The translations under genes and the position numbers were made by a program. Shown here one piece after another: positions 19,701 through 29,400 of a DNA stretch of 64,000 nucleotides; the stretch's first letter is position 1, and every line of letters begins with the position of its first letter. The notes below the pieces were generated by a model. It was not told the DNA's origin and searched no databases. It saw only the letters and a program-made list of their open reading frames with translations. This DNA comes from CAZSBB01 sp964605235 (GTDB lineage: Bacteria; Planctomycetota; Phycisphaerae; Phycisphaerales; Phycisphaeraceae), in assembly GCA_964605235.1 (NCBI GenBank), contig CAZSBB010000009.1, forward strand, positions 80,320 to 144,319, in the 5' to 3' direction.

Positions 19701-20677
19701 TCGTGGGCGTCAACGGCTACTTCGGGCAGTTCAACCTGCTCTCCCAGGACGGGCAGTGGATCGCGGCGATCGGCAAGGACAATCGTTATGGCCCGCGCGC
19801 CGACGAGATGACCGTCTGGCCGGAAAACTTCTCGGGCTTCTTCTTCCGCAACCGGGACGACCAACAGTTCTACCTGATGGCGGGGGACACCGACGCCCGC
19901 ATCTGGCGGGTGCAGGGCCTGGACGCCATCCGCACGGCGGAGGTTTCGTTCACGCTCAGCGCGGCGGAGGTGGCGCTGGCGACCAGCGCGCTGGGTGGGC
20001 GCGGCAACCAGGAAGCAGCGTCGGCGAAGCTGCCGGTGGTGCGGCTGACCAGTCCGCGCCTCGATGGCGACCTGACCGGCTGGCCGATGGATCAGGCGCG
20101 TTCACTGGACGCCGGCGGTGGACGCAGCGCCCGCATCCTGCTGGGCTATGACGACACGCAGCTTTATGCCGCCTTCGCGGTGCAGGACGATTCGCCGCTG
20201 CGCAATCAGGGCGGCGATACGGCGCTGCTGTTCAAGACCGGTGACTCGGTCAATCTGTACCTTGACGCCCAGCCCGCGCTGCGCCTGCTGGTCACGCTCG
20301 ACCGCGACCAGCCGGTGGTGGTGCTGTACCAACCGGCCGCGCCCGCCGGCGTCGCGCCGGCGCCGCGCACCTTCGCCTCGCCCACCGGCAGCGAAACCTT
20401 CCAGCGCGTGGTCGTGCTGTCGGACGCCCAGGTCGGCTGGCAACGCCAGGACCAGGGTTACACCCTCACCCTGGCGCTGCCGCAACGCACGCTGGGCCTG
20501 AACCTCAAACCGGGCCAGACGCTGTCTGGTGACGCGGGCGTGCTGTTCTCCGATCCCGCCGGGGCGCTGACCGTGCGCCGCGCCATGCTCTTCAACGCCG
20601 ACACCCAGGTGGTCAACGACCTGCCCACCGAAGTCCGCTTCCAGCCTGACCGCTGGGGCACGCTCGCAGTCCGCTGA
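16730..20677 (+). CDS. Giant secreted CBM9-like / beta-propeller protein A
   Basis: A 1,315-residue protein with a signal peptide (cut near HVFG, residue 24). The order of domains is: a DOMON/CBM9-like carbohydrate-binding domain opening with VTLDGELGDWDL (about 48-59), a FlgD-like beta sandwich (WDGLDDAGAPLPAGAYTAQV, about 332-352), a propeller of NHL-like repeats (for example VSDGGSANQVKVFDAAGKLL), and a second CBM9-like domain (PRLDGDLTGWPMDQA, about 1,108 on). Such proteins probably bind extracellular glycans; no catalytic residues are recognisable. It is followed 27 bp later by a paralogue of the same architecture, so the pair arose by tandem duplication. Confidence 0.78.
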   Translation: MNLQSLSSVVCLLLLCLLAPHVFGDPANLPAHRYDRITAVPVPAGRAVTLDGELGDWDLSGAIETCYDPALEPRFTATFALMYDAQALYLSAQVVDDTPLVNARDPLVEPDLGWSGDCLQLRLCSDATQALPLDGGNYVGGPGALRTSDRIVHLTLWHYTPRQEAVLQVSYGMDYHGRTLLRGAAAPVVFRRHADGQGYTVEARLSWEMLNAQSHPPQAGAAVALTLQPLWGNAAGTKNLMHYYEVLSAVGFPYQSAAVWGRAEFSPTGNLPRGAGARRLAAAQTPLQLALPLPDAQARQVSVGIRDAAGDLVRSLPVVVDPQLDADRLMLAWDGLDDAGAPLPAGAYTAQVLTHRGVTYDYVTSLHNAGTPPWKNGDGTGAWGGDHGAPCAAASDGERVYLGWQFSEAGNAVIAVDPQLPAPDPGPAQHARKLWGQHNVLDLGIVTCALASNGVYVFAGQDGSPYKRGQTQLAGVVLWDAATGRPVNFPFDQRVLELSAWKPEQFPGTPQESEGQLNLGDLVVRDEMLYASLTRDNKVVAVNWKTGEKAAEWPLAHPRGMTAGAGASLLVISGAQVLQLDLATGQTRAVVQNLLDPRDVVRDPAGLLYVSDGGSANQVKVFDAAGKLLRTIGKAGGRPGLGRYDPAGMYNPTSLTLDAQRRLWVTETDHAPRRVSVWSSTDGRLLADLLGPGDYAVMSAADPQRPRWVNTHQTLFEVDYATGQWQTLATLIRRDRSGPQFMPDGQGRHLSFRHLPQGIFFSSAGRGITNLYRLDEQSLAGVPVAVLGGTWGKAIGSLDPSAFPQSERAAIERIWSADQGRTREKLVWSDLNGDRFVQLAELQVGVPERGVPSLYWGDWVDEALSIWTVTMYNQCQVYRVPVERWIDDRVPVYPAPTQWQPLFKAQGTMVSSVMPSHDGQSVYLIEGQGSDAGRGGAGGAISRYTLAGNRQWAYRRTWTGFGLVAPLFTPGDVIGAMKFIGSAQLDSGLEIVGVNGYFGQFNLLSQDGQWIAAIGKDNRYGPRADEMTVWPENFSGFFFRNRDDQQFYLMAGDTDARIWRVQGLDAIRTAEVSFTLSAAEVALATSALGGRGNQEAASAKLPVVRLTSPRLDGDLTGWPMDQARSLDAGGGRSARILLGYDDTQLYAAFAVQDDSPLRNQGGDTALLFKTGDSVNLYLDAQPALRLLVTLDRDQPVVVLYQPAAPAGVAPAPRTFASPTGSETFQRVVVLSDAQVGWQRQDQGYTLTLALPQRTLGLNLKPGQTLSGDAGVLFSDPAGALTVRRAMLFNADTQVVNDLPTEVRFQPDRWGTLAVR

Positions 20678-20704
20678 TTTTCCATCTTTTTCGCCGAGGC
20701 CCCC

Positions 20705-23700
20705 ATGCGCGCAATTTCCCTGCTCAATTCACTGATTCTGCTGTTGCTCTGCGCCTGCCTGTTGCCGGCAGGGGTGGTCAGCGACAACGGCCGGGGTCGG
20801 CACAAGCAGCTCTATGCCGTGCCGGTGCCGACAGGAACCCGGGTCAACATCGACGGACGACTGGACGAATGGGATCTGTCGGCGCAGATCGAAATGTTCG
20901 TTGTCGAAGCCACCCGCAGCACCCAGAGCGCCAAGTTCGCCCTCATGTACGACGACGACGCGCTCTATCTCGGCGCCGACGTCAACGATCCATCGCCCAT
21001 GATGAACCGGCAGGATCCGCTGTCCAATCCGGACAAAGCCTGGGACGCCGACTCCTGTCAGTTCCGGCTGACCATCGACCCGACGGTGGGATATCCCATC
21101 AAGGAAGACGCCTTTCGCTACCGGGGCAAGGATCCGCAGGTCGACACCCGCGACGACATCGTGCATCTGACGCTGTGGCACTACACCGACAAGCAGGAGG
21201 CGAACCTGCAGATGTACGTGGGCATGAGCTACCGCAACCCGCGCCCGCAGTGGCAACCGGGCGGGCTGGTGCCCCATGACCAGTTCGCCGGCAAGTATCT
21301 GCAGCGCCCCGACGGCACGGGCTACAGCTTTGAGTACCGCATCCCCTGGAGCACCCTGGGCGCCAAGCGGCCGATGCAGGGCCACGATGTGGTCGCCGGC
21401 ACGGTGCAGTTCTGCTGGTCCCGGCCCGACGGGCTCAAGACGGCGGGCGGGGCGGCGTGGGCGTATGACGTGATGAGCGGACCGGGCTTCACCTTCCAGT
21501 CCACGGCCTGCTGGGGCAAGATCATTTTTTCACCCAGCGGAAATGTGCCGCGCGAACTGGTCACCGCCGGCGTGCCGCCCGAGATGCCCCTGCCCCTGGC
21601 GTTCACCTACGACCTGCCCGAGGACAGCGAATGCACGATTCAGCTTTTTGACCAGGAGAACCGCAGCGTCCGCATCCTCGTCGCTCAGCAGCATCGCATG
21701 GGCGGGCGCAACACCGAACGCTGGGACGGCCTGGACAGTCAGGGCAAACTGCTGCCTGCCGGGGAGTACCGCTGGAAAGGCATTTACCATCAGCCGATCA
21801 AAGCCGAGTACCGCATGTCGGTGCACAACAGCGGCCAGCCGGCGTACCCGACGGATGACAACAAGGGCGGCTGGGGCGCCGACCACGGTACGCCGCAGAC
21901 CGTCTGCGCTCTGCCCGAGGGCATGCTGCTGGCGTGGGATGCCGCCGAGTATGGCTGGGGTCTGATCCGCACCGACCTGGCCGGCAAGAAGCACTGGGGC
22001 ACGATGCACGGGGCGACCCACCTGGCGACCGACGGCAAGTTCATCTTCGTCGCCGGCGACCATGGTTTCCATACGGGCGAGGAAGTGCGCCTGCTGGACG
22101 TGAAGGACGCCCGCATCGCGCGGTTTTCCAATGGGGTCGCCAACCTCAGCGCGCCGCCGGGCGGGGACGAGAAAACCAACCATGTCACCGGGCTGGCGTA
22201 CCGCCAGGGTCAGGTGTTTGTCGCGTTCGCGGCCCGCAACCTCATCGGCGTGTACAGCACGAAAGACGGTTCACTGCTCAAGACGCTCAGCGGGCCCGCG
22301 CCCGGGCGGCTGGCGGTGCTCGCCGACGGCAGTGTCGCCGCCATCAGCGCCGGTGCGGTGGTGAAGGTCAGCGACGCCGGGGTGACGCCCTGGCTGACGG
22401 ATCACCTGGATGAGCCGGTGGCGATCGCCGTGGCGGGCGATGGCACAACCTATGTCGCCAATCGCGGCGCCTTGCAGAACGTCAGCGTTTTCGATGCGGC
22501 CGGCAAATACCTGCGCAGCGTCGGCAAGACCGGCGGCCGACCGGCGAAGGGCGCCTACGACGCCAGCGGCATGTACCTGCCCGGTGGCATCGACCTCGAC
22601 GCCCAGGGCCGGCTGTGGGTCGCCGAGACCACCGACGGCCCCAAGCGCATCAGCGTCTGGGATACGAACACCGGCGCCAACCTCCGCGAATTCTTCGGCT
22701 CCTCAGGCTACTTCGGCTACGGCTTTGTCGATCCCCAGCGCCCCCACGAAATGTACGCCCATCATGTGCTCTGGGAAATCGACTGGAAAAACTTCACCAG
22801 CAAACCCCTGACCACCATCTGGCGGGCGACCGCGCCCAACATGGTCGAACCTCCCAAACCTGAAGCCTACGGCGGCGTGCCCCGCATCATCACCGCCGAC
22901 AACGGCATCCAGTACATGTGGGGCGGCAGCACCTACAAATCCATTCTGCTCCGCCGCGCTGGCGACCTGTTCAAACCCTTCGCGGCGCTCATCAATGTCG
23001 CCCGCCATCACAGCCTCTATCGCGGCACCGGCCTGCCGCTGTTCGACGACAGCGATCCCCAGACCTATCCCGATGGCGTCTACCTCTGGCAGGATCAGAA
23101 CGACGACCAGACCGTCCAGCCCGAGGAACTGACCGCTGCCCCCAAGGCCCTGCCGCGCCCCAGCTTCGCCTGGGTTCACCCCGACCTGAGCGTGACTCTC
23201 CAGTCCGGTCATCGCCTGCGCCCGGTGCGTCTGGGCGATCAAGGCCAGCCGCTTTATGACCTGACGCAGGCGCAGTCCACTTTCCTCGTGGAAAGCCCGC
23301 TCTACCGCGGCGGCTATCTGCTGCCGGGGCCCGCGGGTGAAACGTTCACCCTGGCGCAGGGCAACCTGGTGGGCTGGAACAGCGACGGCACGCCGCGCTT
23401 CATCTATCCAGGACTGATCGGCTGGCACAAGGCGCTGAACCTGCCGGTGATCAAAGCCGGCCGACTCTGGGGCCTGACCAACTCCATGGGCGTGGCGGGC
23501 GACTTTTTTGCCCATCAGACTTATTTCGGGGTCAGCCATGTCTTCCGCCGGGACGGCCTGTATGTCGCGGCGCTGCTCAAGGACGGACGCATGGGCGGGC
23601 GTGGCCAGGACGAGGGGCAACCCGAAGGACAGGGGGGATACTTCGGCCAGCTCATGCTCGACGGCCAGCGGCGCACGTTCATGATCCACGGCGGGCAGGA

Positions 23701-24502
23701 CAGCCGGGTGTGGGAAGTGCTGAATCTCGAAACGGTCAAGGACCTGCCCGGCGGAACCTACGTGCATGACGCCGCCCAGGTCGCCGCCGCCAAGGCTGCC
23801 CAGGACGCCTATGCCGCCGCGCTGGCGTCCAGCCAGCGGCTGGTGATCGCTCGTGGTGAGCCGGCGCTCGACGTCGCCGAAGTGGTGGAAAACACGCTCG
23901 AAGGGGGCCGTTCCGTCGCCGTGCGCATGGCTTATGACGCCGACCATCTCTATGTCCGCTATGACGTCGTCAGTGACGCCCAACTGGTCAACAGCGCCAC
24001 CGACCTGCACACGCTCTTCCGCGGCGGCAATGTGCTGGATCTGCAACTCGCCGCCGACCCGGCCGCCGCTCCGCAGCGGAAAACGCCCGCGCCGGGCGAT
24101 GTGCGTCTGCTGGTCACCCGGCAGGACGGCAAGGCGGTCGCGGTGTTGTACCGTCCCAAGGTCGCCGGCTTCACCGGTCAGCCCATCGTGCTCACTTCGC
24201 CCACCGGCCAGGAGTCGTTCGATCAGATCGAAGTTCTGCGTGATCTGAAACTGGCGTACCGCAAGACCGACACCGGCTTCACCGCCACGCTTGCCGTTCC
24301 CCTGCCGTTGCTCGGGCTGAAACTCGAGCCGGGCCAGCAGGTCAAACTCGACGCCGGCTACATCTTCGGCAACAAGCAGGGCACGCGCACCGCCATTCGC
24401 GCGTACCTGTACAACAACAGTTTCACCGCCAACGTGGTCGATGACATCCCGCATGAAAGCCGGCTGGAACCGGACCAGTGGGGTCAGGCCGCCGTGGAGT
24501 AA
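20705..24502 (+). CDS. Giant secreted CBM9-like / beta-propeller protein B
   Basis: A 1,265-residue paralogue of the preceding protein. It has a signal peptide with the core LLNSLILLLLCACLLPAGV, a CBM9-like domain opening VNIDGRLDEWDL, the block HLTLWHYTDKQEANLQ equivalent to HLTLWHYTPRQEAVLQ of the neighbour, a FlgD-like segment (WDGLDSQGKLLPAGEYRW), the shared motif GGWGADHGTP, NHL-like propeller blades (VSVFDAAGKYLRSVGKTGGR) and a C-terminal CBM9-like domain. The cysteine in LLCACLLPAG could be read as a lipobox, so a lipoprotein is possible. Divergence between the two copies is greatest in the second half of the propeller, hinting at different ligands. Confidence 0.78.
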   Translation: MRAISLLNSLILLLLCACLLPAGVVSDNGRGRHKQLYAVPVPTGTRVNIDGRLDEWDLSAQIEMFVVEATRSTQSAKFALMYDDDALYLGADVNDPSPMMNRQDPLSNPDKAWDADSCQFRLTIDPTVGYPIKEDAFRYRGKDPQVDTRDDIVHLTLWHYTDKQEANLQMYVGMSYRNPRPQWQPGGLVPHDQFAGKYLQRPDGTGYSFEYRIPWSTLGAKRPMQGHDVVAGTVQFCWSRPDGLKTAGGAAWAYDVMSGPGFTFQSTACWGKIIFSPSGNVPRELVTAGVPPEMPLPLAFTYDLPEDSECTIQLFDQENRSVRILVAQQHRMGGRNTERWDGLDSQGKLLPAGEYRWKGIYHQPIKAEYRMSVHNSGQPAYPTDDNKGGWGADHGTPQTVCALPEGMLLAWDAAEYGWGLIRTDLAGKKHWGTMHGATHLATDGKFIFVAGDHGFHTGEEVRLLDVKDARIARFSNGVANLSAPPGGDEKTNHVTGLAYRQGQVFVAFAARNLIGVYSTKDGSLLKTLSGPAPGRLAVLADGSVAAISAGAVVKVSDAGVTPWLTDHLDEPVAIAVAGDGTTYVANRGALQNVSVFDAAGKYLRSVGKTGGRPAKGAYDASGMYLPGGIDLDAQGRLWVAETTDGPKRISVWDTNTGANLREFFGSSGYFGYGFVDPQRPHEMYAHHVLWEIDWKNFTSKPLTTIWRATAPNMVEPPKPEAYGGVPRIITADNGIQYMWGGSTYKSILLRRAGDLFKPFAALINVARHHSLYRGTGLPLFDDSDPQTYPDGVYLWQDQNDDQTVQPEELTAAPKALPRPSFAWVHPDLSVTLQSGHRLRPVRLGDQGQPLYDLTQAQSTFLVESPLYRGGYLLPGPAGETFTLAQGNLVGWNSDGTPRFIYPGLIGWHKALNLPVIKAGRLWGLTNSMGVAGDFFAHQTYFGVSHVFRRDGLYVAALLKDGRMGGRGQDEGQPEGQGGYFGQLMLDGQRRTFMIHGGQDSRVWEVLNLETVKDLPGGTYVHDAAQVAAAKAAQDAYAAALASSQRLVIARGEPALDVAEVVENTLEGGRSVAVRMAYDADHLYVRYDVVSDAQLVNSATDLHTLFRGGNVLDLQLAADPAAAPQRKTPAPGDVRLLVTRQDGKAVAVLYRPKVAGFTGQPIVLTSPTGQESFDQIEVLRDLKLAYRKTDTGFTATLAVPLPLLGLKLEPGQQVKLDAGYIFGNKQGTRTAIRAYLYNNSFTANVVDDIPHESRLEPDQWGQAAVE

Positions 24503-24505
24503 AGC

Positions 24506-26449
24506 ATGCGTCATCACAGATCCTGGAGCCTGACGCCGCTGCTGCGGGCGCTGGTGCTGATCCTGCTCGGTTGGCGCGGCGCCAGCGTCAGCGCGCAGTC
24601 CATGGCGTGCGTGGGCACGCTGGGCAACAGCGGCATCGCCGGAGCGGAGCTGCTGCAGGTGCAACCGACCGAGGGGCCGGCGGGACTGGCGTGGAGTGCC
24701 GATTCGACGCTGTGGATCAGCGGCGGCGATGCGATTCTGCACGTCACTGCCGATGGCCGTCTGCTGGAGCGCTACCCACTGGAGCCGGACCTCAAGCAGG
24801 TGCGCAGTTGGGCATTCGCCATGCTGGAGGACACGCTCTATTTTTTCGCCGTCGCCGCCCGGCCCACCGTGGTGCAGAAACCCAGCTTCGCCCGCTCCAG
24901 CACGGTGCTGGCGGCCCTGCCCATGCAACCGGGCGCGACGGCGCGCGTGGTCCAGACGTTTCCGGAAATCCCCGACCATCGCGTGGGCGTGCTGGCGGCC
25001 CAGCCCTGGGAGGGCCAGTTGCTGTTGGGTCAGGCTCCGCAGCCCGGCGCTGCCGCACCAACCTGGAGTGTCGTCGCGTTCAATCCCCGTGATGGCGCAC
25101 AGCGCGTCCTGTTCCCGGTGGAAGCCAAGTCCATCAGCGCCCTGGCGTACGACGCGCAGGAACAGCTCGTGCTCGTGGGCGGCAACTTCGGCAAGTACAT
25201 CGCGGCCCGCAACCATCACCCCCATCCCTGTGAAGTCGTGGCGTTCGATCGGCAGGGACAGGAACAGTTCCGCGGCACGGTCATCGCCACCGAAGCCATC
25301 CCCAGCGAGTACCGCGCCCTCATCAGCCTCGTCGACGACAGCATCTGGGATGTCGCGTGGTACGGCTTCCTGGCGCGGCTCAACCGCCGCTTCGAGCCGG
25401 CGCCGGGCACGCTGCGCGCCTGGAATCTGGAACTGGGTTATCCCGCCCAGGTGGTCGGAGCGCCTTTCCCCACACGCCGGGCGGCGGCGCTGCAGCCGGT
25501 GGCGCTCTCCACGCACGGCTCACTGCATGTCTACCTCGGACACTGGGAGCACCGCACCAACCAACTCAACTGGACCGCCCGGCTGGGCGCCCTGCCGCAG
25601 GTGGCCGCGGTGAACCTGTCCGCCGACGGTTGGATCAGCGTCGGCGCACAGGGCGGGCAGTTGTGGTGGCGCTGGGACGACGCGCCGCAGGCGGCGCCAC
25701 GCTTTGGCAACAATGGGCAGGCGATGACCAGCGGCGATTTCCACGGCGAAGCGTTGATCGCCCCGCAACTGGGCCGCAAACCCGCTGAGCCGAACAAGCC
25801 CACGCCGATCACCGCCGTCCGCTATGAACCCGCCACCGCGCGCAGTTCCGCCGAACCTGATCATGGCAAGGTCTGGCCCGCCGAAACGCCGGTGGGCCTG
25901 GTCTATCTGCCCGACACCAGGCCCAACTCCCGCCGGGCGTGGATCGCCGACGCCACCGGCGAACTCTGGCACGCGCCCATCGATGGTCGGACCGGCTTCC
26001 CTCACTCCGGCAAGTTCGTCATGGTCCATCTGCCCGAACCGCTGGGTCACCTGACCGCCCTGACCGCCCTGGGCGACAACCAGTTGGCGCTGGCGAACAC
26101 CAACGGGCAGATTGCCCTGCTGACCATCGCTGGCACGGAGGTGACGCAGCTGCGCATCCTCGATTGGTCGGACCTCCCGCGTCAGGAACGCCCCGGGCTC
26201 AAGCTCCAACTGGCGGGCGCCGCGGCCGGTTTGTGGGTCAGCGACACCCAGCGCCACCGCGTGTTGTTGCTGGACCCCGTCCGCGGCACGGTGCTGGGAC
26301 AATTCGGCCAGACCGACACGCCCGGAACCGCCTTGTCGCAACTGAACCAGCCCGGCAGTCTGGCGGCGCACGGCAACCGCGCGGTGGTGTACGACCGCCT
26401 GAATCAACGCCTGCTTAAACTGCAGTGGTATCCGCCGGCTGCGCCTTGA
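24506..26449 (+). CDS. Secreted beta-propeller protein
   Basis: A 647-residue protein with a signal peptide (LLRALVLILLGWRGASVSAQ). The body is a run of beta-propeller-like blades: GLAWSADSTLWISGGDAIL, KSISALAYDAQEQLVLVGG, VNLSADGWISVGAQGGQLWW, LGDNQLALANTNGQIALLTI and GLWVSDTQRHRVLLLDPVRG. No enzymatic motif is seen. It begins three bases after the previous stop, so it is almost certainly translated from the same mRNA as the two CBM9-like proteins and may work with them at the cell surface. Confidence 0.7.
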   Translation: MRHHRSWSLTPLLRALVLILLGWRGASVSAQSMACVGTLGNSGIAGAELLQVQPTEGPAGLAWSADSTLWISGGDAILHVTADGRLLERYPLEPDLKQVRSWAFAMLEDTLYFFAVAARPTVVQKPSFARSSTVLAALPMQPGATARVVQTFPEIPDHRVGVLAAQPWEGQLLLGQAPQPGAAAPTWSVVAFNPRDGAQRVLFPVEAKSISALAYDAQEQLVLVGGNFGKYIAARNHHPHPCEVVAFDRQGQEQFRGTVIATEAIPSEYRALISLVDDSIWDVAWYGFLARLNRRFEPAPGTLRAWNLELGYPAQVVGAPFPTRRAAALQPVALSTHGSLHVYLGHWEHRTNQLNWTARLGALPQVAAVNLSADGWISVGAQGGQLWWRWDDAPQAAPRFGNNGQAMTSGDFHGEALIAPQLGRKPAEPNKPTPITAVRYEPATARSSAEPDHGKVWPAETPVGLVYLPDTRPNSRRAWIADATGELWHAPIDGRTGFPHSGKFVMVHLPEPLGHLTALTALGDNQLALANTNGQIALLTIAGTEVTQLRILDWSDLPRQERPGLKLQLAGAAAGLWVSDTQRHRVLLLDPVRGTVLGQFGQTDTPGTALSQLNQPGSLAAHGNRAVVYDRLNQRLLKLQWYPPAAP

Positions 26450-26468
26450 TTGGAATCCGCAACTCACC

Positions 26469-29400
26469 ATGACCGCCACCCTCACGCTTGCCGCACCGTT
26501 GGACGCCGCCTGGAGTCCGCAGCATGTCGCTCTGCAGGTCCCCGCATTGACGGGCGCGCTGGATGCCACGCTGACCATCCAGGGCCAGGACGTCCCATGT
26601 CAGATGCTCGATGCCCACGGCCGGGTGCTGGTGTACCTGGGACTCGACGCCGGCGCTGCCGCGGAATTGCGGTTTACGCCCTGCCCCCCCCGCTGCCTCC
26701 CCTCCCCCGCCCAGACGCTGGACGCTCCCCGCGCCCTGGGCGTGCCCGGACGGGAAGTGCTGGTCGGGCCGCGGACGCCCTGGCTGGGTTTTGCAGGTTG
26801 GCGTTTCACCAGCGCGCTGCACTGCGACACGGCTTATGAGACCGCCACTGTCGAATGCACCGCCGCGGGCGCGCTCTTCACCGCGTACCGCGTGGTTTAC
26901 TCGTTCGCCGAGCGCCGCCGCTATGTGGTGGAGTTGCGCTGCTACAAGCTCGAACCCTATGTGGAGGTCGCCGAGCATTTTTCGCTGGGTCTGCACGGGC
27001 AACTGGACTGGCGGCTCAACCCCGACGGCGTGTTCGACACCATCGTCTCCCGCGAGAGTTTTGAAGGGGAAACCCAGCCGGAGGTCCAGCCGCTGGTGCA
27101 GCAGCGCGTGCGCGATGTGCTCTGCCGCCTGCAGATGCCGGTGCTCAGCGAATACTTCATCCCCAACAATCGCGGCTGGTTCGCCCTGTGCCGGCGGGAC
27201 GATCCGCAACAACCGATGCTCGGCGTGCTGGGACTCCATGGCCAACGCTGGCGCGAGCCGGTCGCCAACATGCCTGAACTGCGCGGCGACCAGGGCCAGG
27301 TCCACTGGCAAAGCTCACTGGTCAGCGGCAGTCGCCACTGGTTGCTATACGTCGGCCCGACGGAAACCCGCTGGACCCCCGACCGCCCGCTGGTCTTCCA
27401 TCGGCTGCACGCCCAGTTCAACGCCTGCCGGCTCGATCAACACCTGGACCTCACCGGCGAGCACCGCTACGACCGCATCAGCGCCGACCGCAGCTTCTTC
27501 CCCGCCGGCGATTACCACGCCCACGCCCGCCAGTGTCTGGAGACCTATCCCGCGCTGCGCCGCGTGCTGGAGCAACCCGACGACTGGTTGACCACCAACG
27601 GCGCCATGCATCTGGCGAGCTTCCGCTACCTGCTCGATCCCTCCGCCGCCCAGGCCGCGGTGCTGTACGAACGTCTGGTCGAACGCTTCGACCGCTGGGT
27701 GCGCCAGTTTCAGGGCTGCCGCACCGGGCAGGCCGATTACATGAAAAACGTCATCGGCTTCTCGCGTTACCTGCGCGGCATGCTGCTGGCGTTCGAGATG
27801 CTCCAGCGTGACGGAGCGCTGACCGAAGCGCAAACCCGCCGGCTCAACGATTACTTCGTCTTCGCCGCCCGCCGCATCACCGACCAGGGCCGCTGGCCCC
27901 ATCAGCGCACCACCCTGCATCCGGATCACCCCGAGTCCGTGCGCGATTTCTACACCTACGGCGGCGAGCATAAACCCGATCGGTTGTACTGGACCAACAG
28001 CCTGCCCAACTTCCAGTCCGATCCGCTGGCGGCGCTGATGCACCTGGCGGCGGTGTTCCCCGCCCACCCCGATGCCGACGCCTGGCTGCGCCTGGCGCTG
28101 GACGATCTGGAGGATCAGCTCGACGCGTACTGCGGCCAGAGCGGCGCGTGGGAGGAATCCATCAATTACGCGCTGTACACCTTTTCCTACTTCGTCATCA
28201 CCTTCCGGGCGCTCAAGGCGCATCGCGGCATCGACTATTTCCAGGACTCCCGCATGCGACGGTTTGCCCAGTGGCTGGTGCGCTTCCTGGGCCCGCGCGA
28301 TAAACGCTGGGACCTGGTCACCTGGCCCGGCGTGGGCAATGCGGTGCTGCCCACCGGCGGCGGGGAGTATCTGCTCTGCTACGCCAGTCAACTGGACGAC
28401 CGCGATCCGCTGCGGACCCAACTGCTGGCGGCGTGGCAACAGCTCGAAGCCAACAGCATCCCCAGCGAGCATTACCCCGTAGTCATGGCGGCGCTGGCGC
28501 CGCTGCCGCGTCCCGCGCCCGCCCTGCTCGACCGGCGCGCCAGCGAATGCATGGATGAAGTGGGCGTCGCCCTGCGCCACCGCCATCTGCAAGCGGATGA
28601 GTCGTACCTGTTCCAGAAAATCGGTTTCGCCAAAGACCATTACGAGAACGACGAAACGTCATTCAACTGGTACGCCAAGGGCGTGCCCCTCTGCATGGAC
28701 TACGGCACGTACACCGGCGAGGTCGCCGTCGGCGGCGCTCACAACCTGGTCCAGATTCCCGAGGAGGACAGCCTGCGCCGGGGTTATCTGAAAAACCATC
28801 TCTTCACGGAGTTGCTCGACTACACCCATTGCCAGTGCCCGGTCACCCTCAAGCTGCTGTGGGATCGCGTGCGCACCTTTGAGGAAATCGAAAACAAGGA
28901 CGGCAAGGTCCACCGCGACCTGACGCCCTACTTCTACATCGGCGACCGCAACCCCGTGGGGCCCAAGGTGTGGAAGGTGCGCCTGCTGCTGTTCGTCAAG
29001 CCGGACTATCTCGTGCTGTTCGATCGTGTGTACGGCGAAGTGCCCCATCGTTACAACCTGCACGTCACCGGCAGCGACCTGCGCCGCGCGGGGCCAACCC
29101 TCACCGCCCGCGGCCGCTTCGAACTGGACCTGCTGGCGTTTGTCCAGCACCCCAGCCAGTTTGATTGCGAAACCGGCGAACTGCGCCCCGGCACCCACCG
29201 CCGCCAGGCCGGGGACGCCGAGCATCGCCAGGAATATTTCCGCCTGTACAACCGCCAGGACGGCATCTACCGCACCGTGCTCTTCGCGCAGGAACGCGAT
29301 CGAGCGGTCGATATCGCACCGCTGGGCGCCCACGGCGTGCGCATCACCACCGCGCAGTACACCGACTGCGTTTTCCTGCATGATGAAGCGATTGAAGCCC

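Noticed and set aside
22703..25516. 937-codon minus-strand open frame
   Set aside because: Antisense of two secreted-protein genes that have signal peptides and proper domains.
24478..25613. Long alternative frames on both strands of the propeller genes
   Set aside because: Arginine-, proline- and alanine-rich composition without domain motifs; typical antisense and frame-shifted shadows of high-GC genes.
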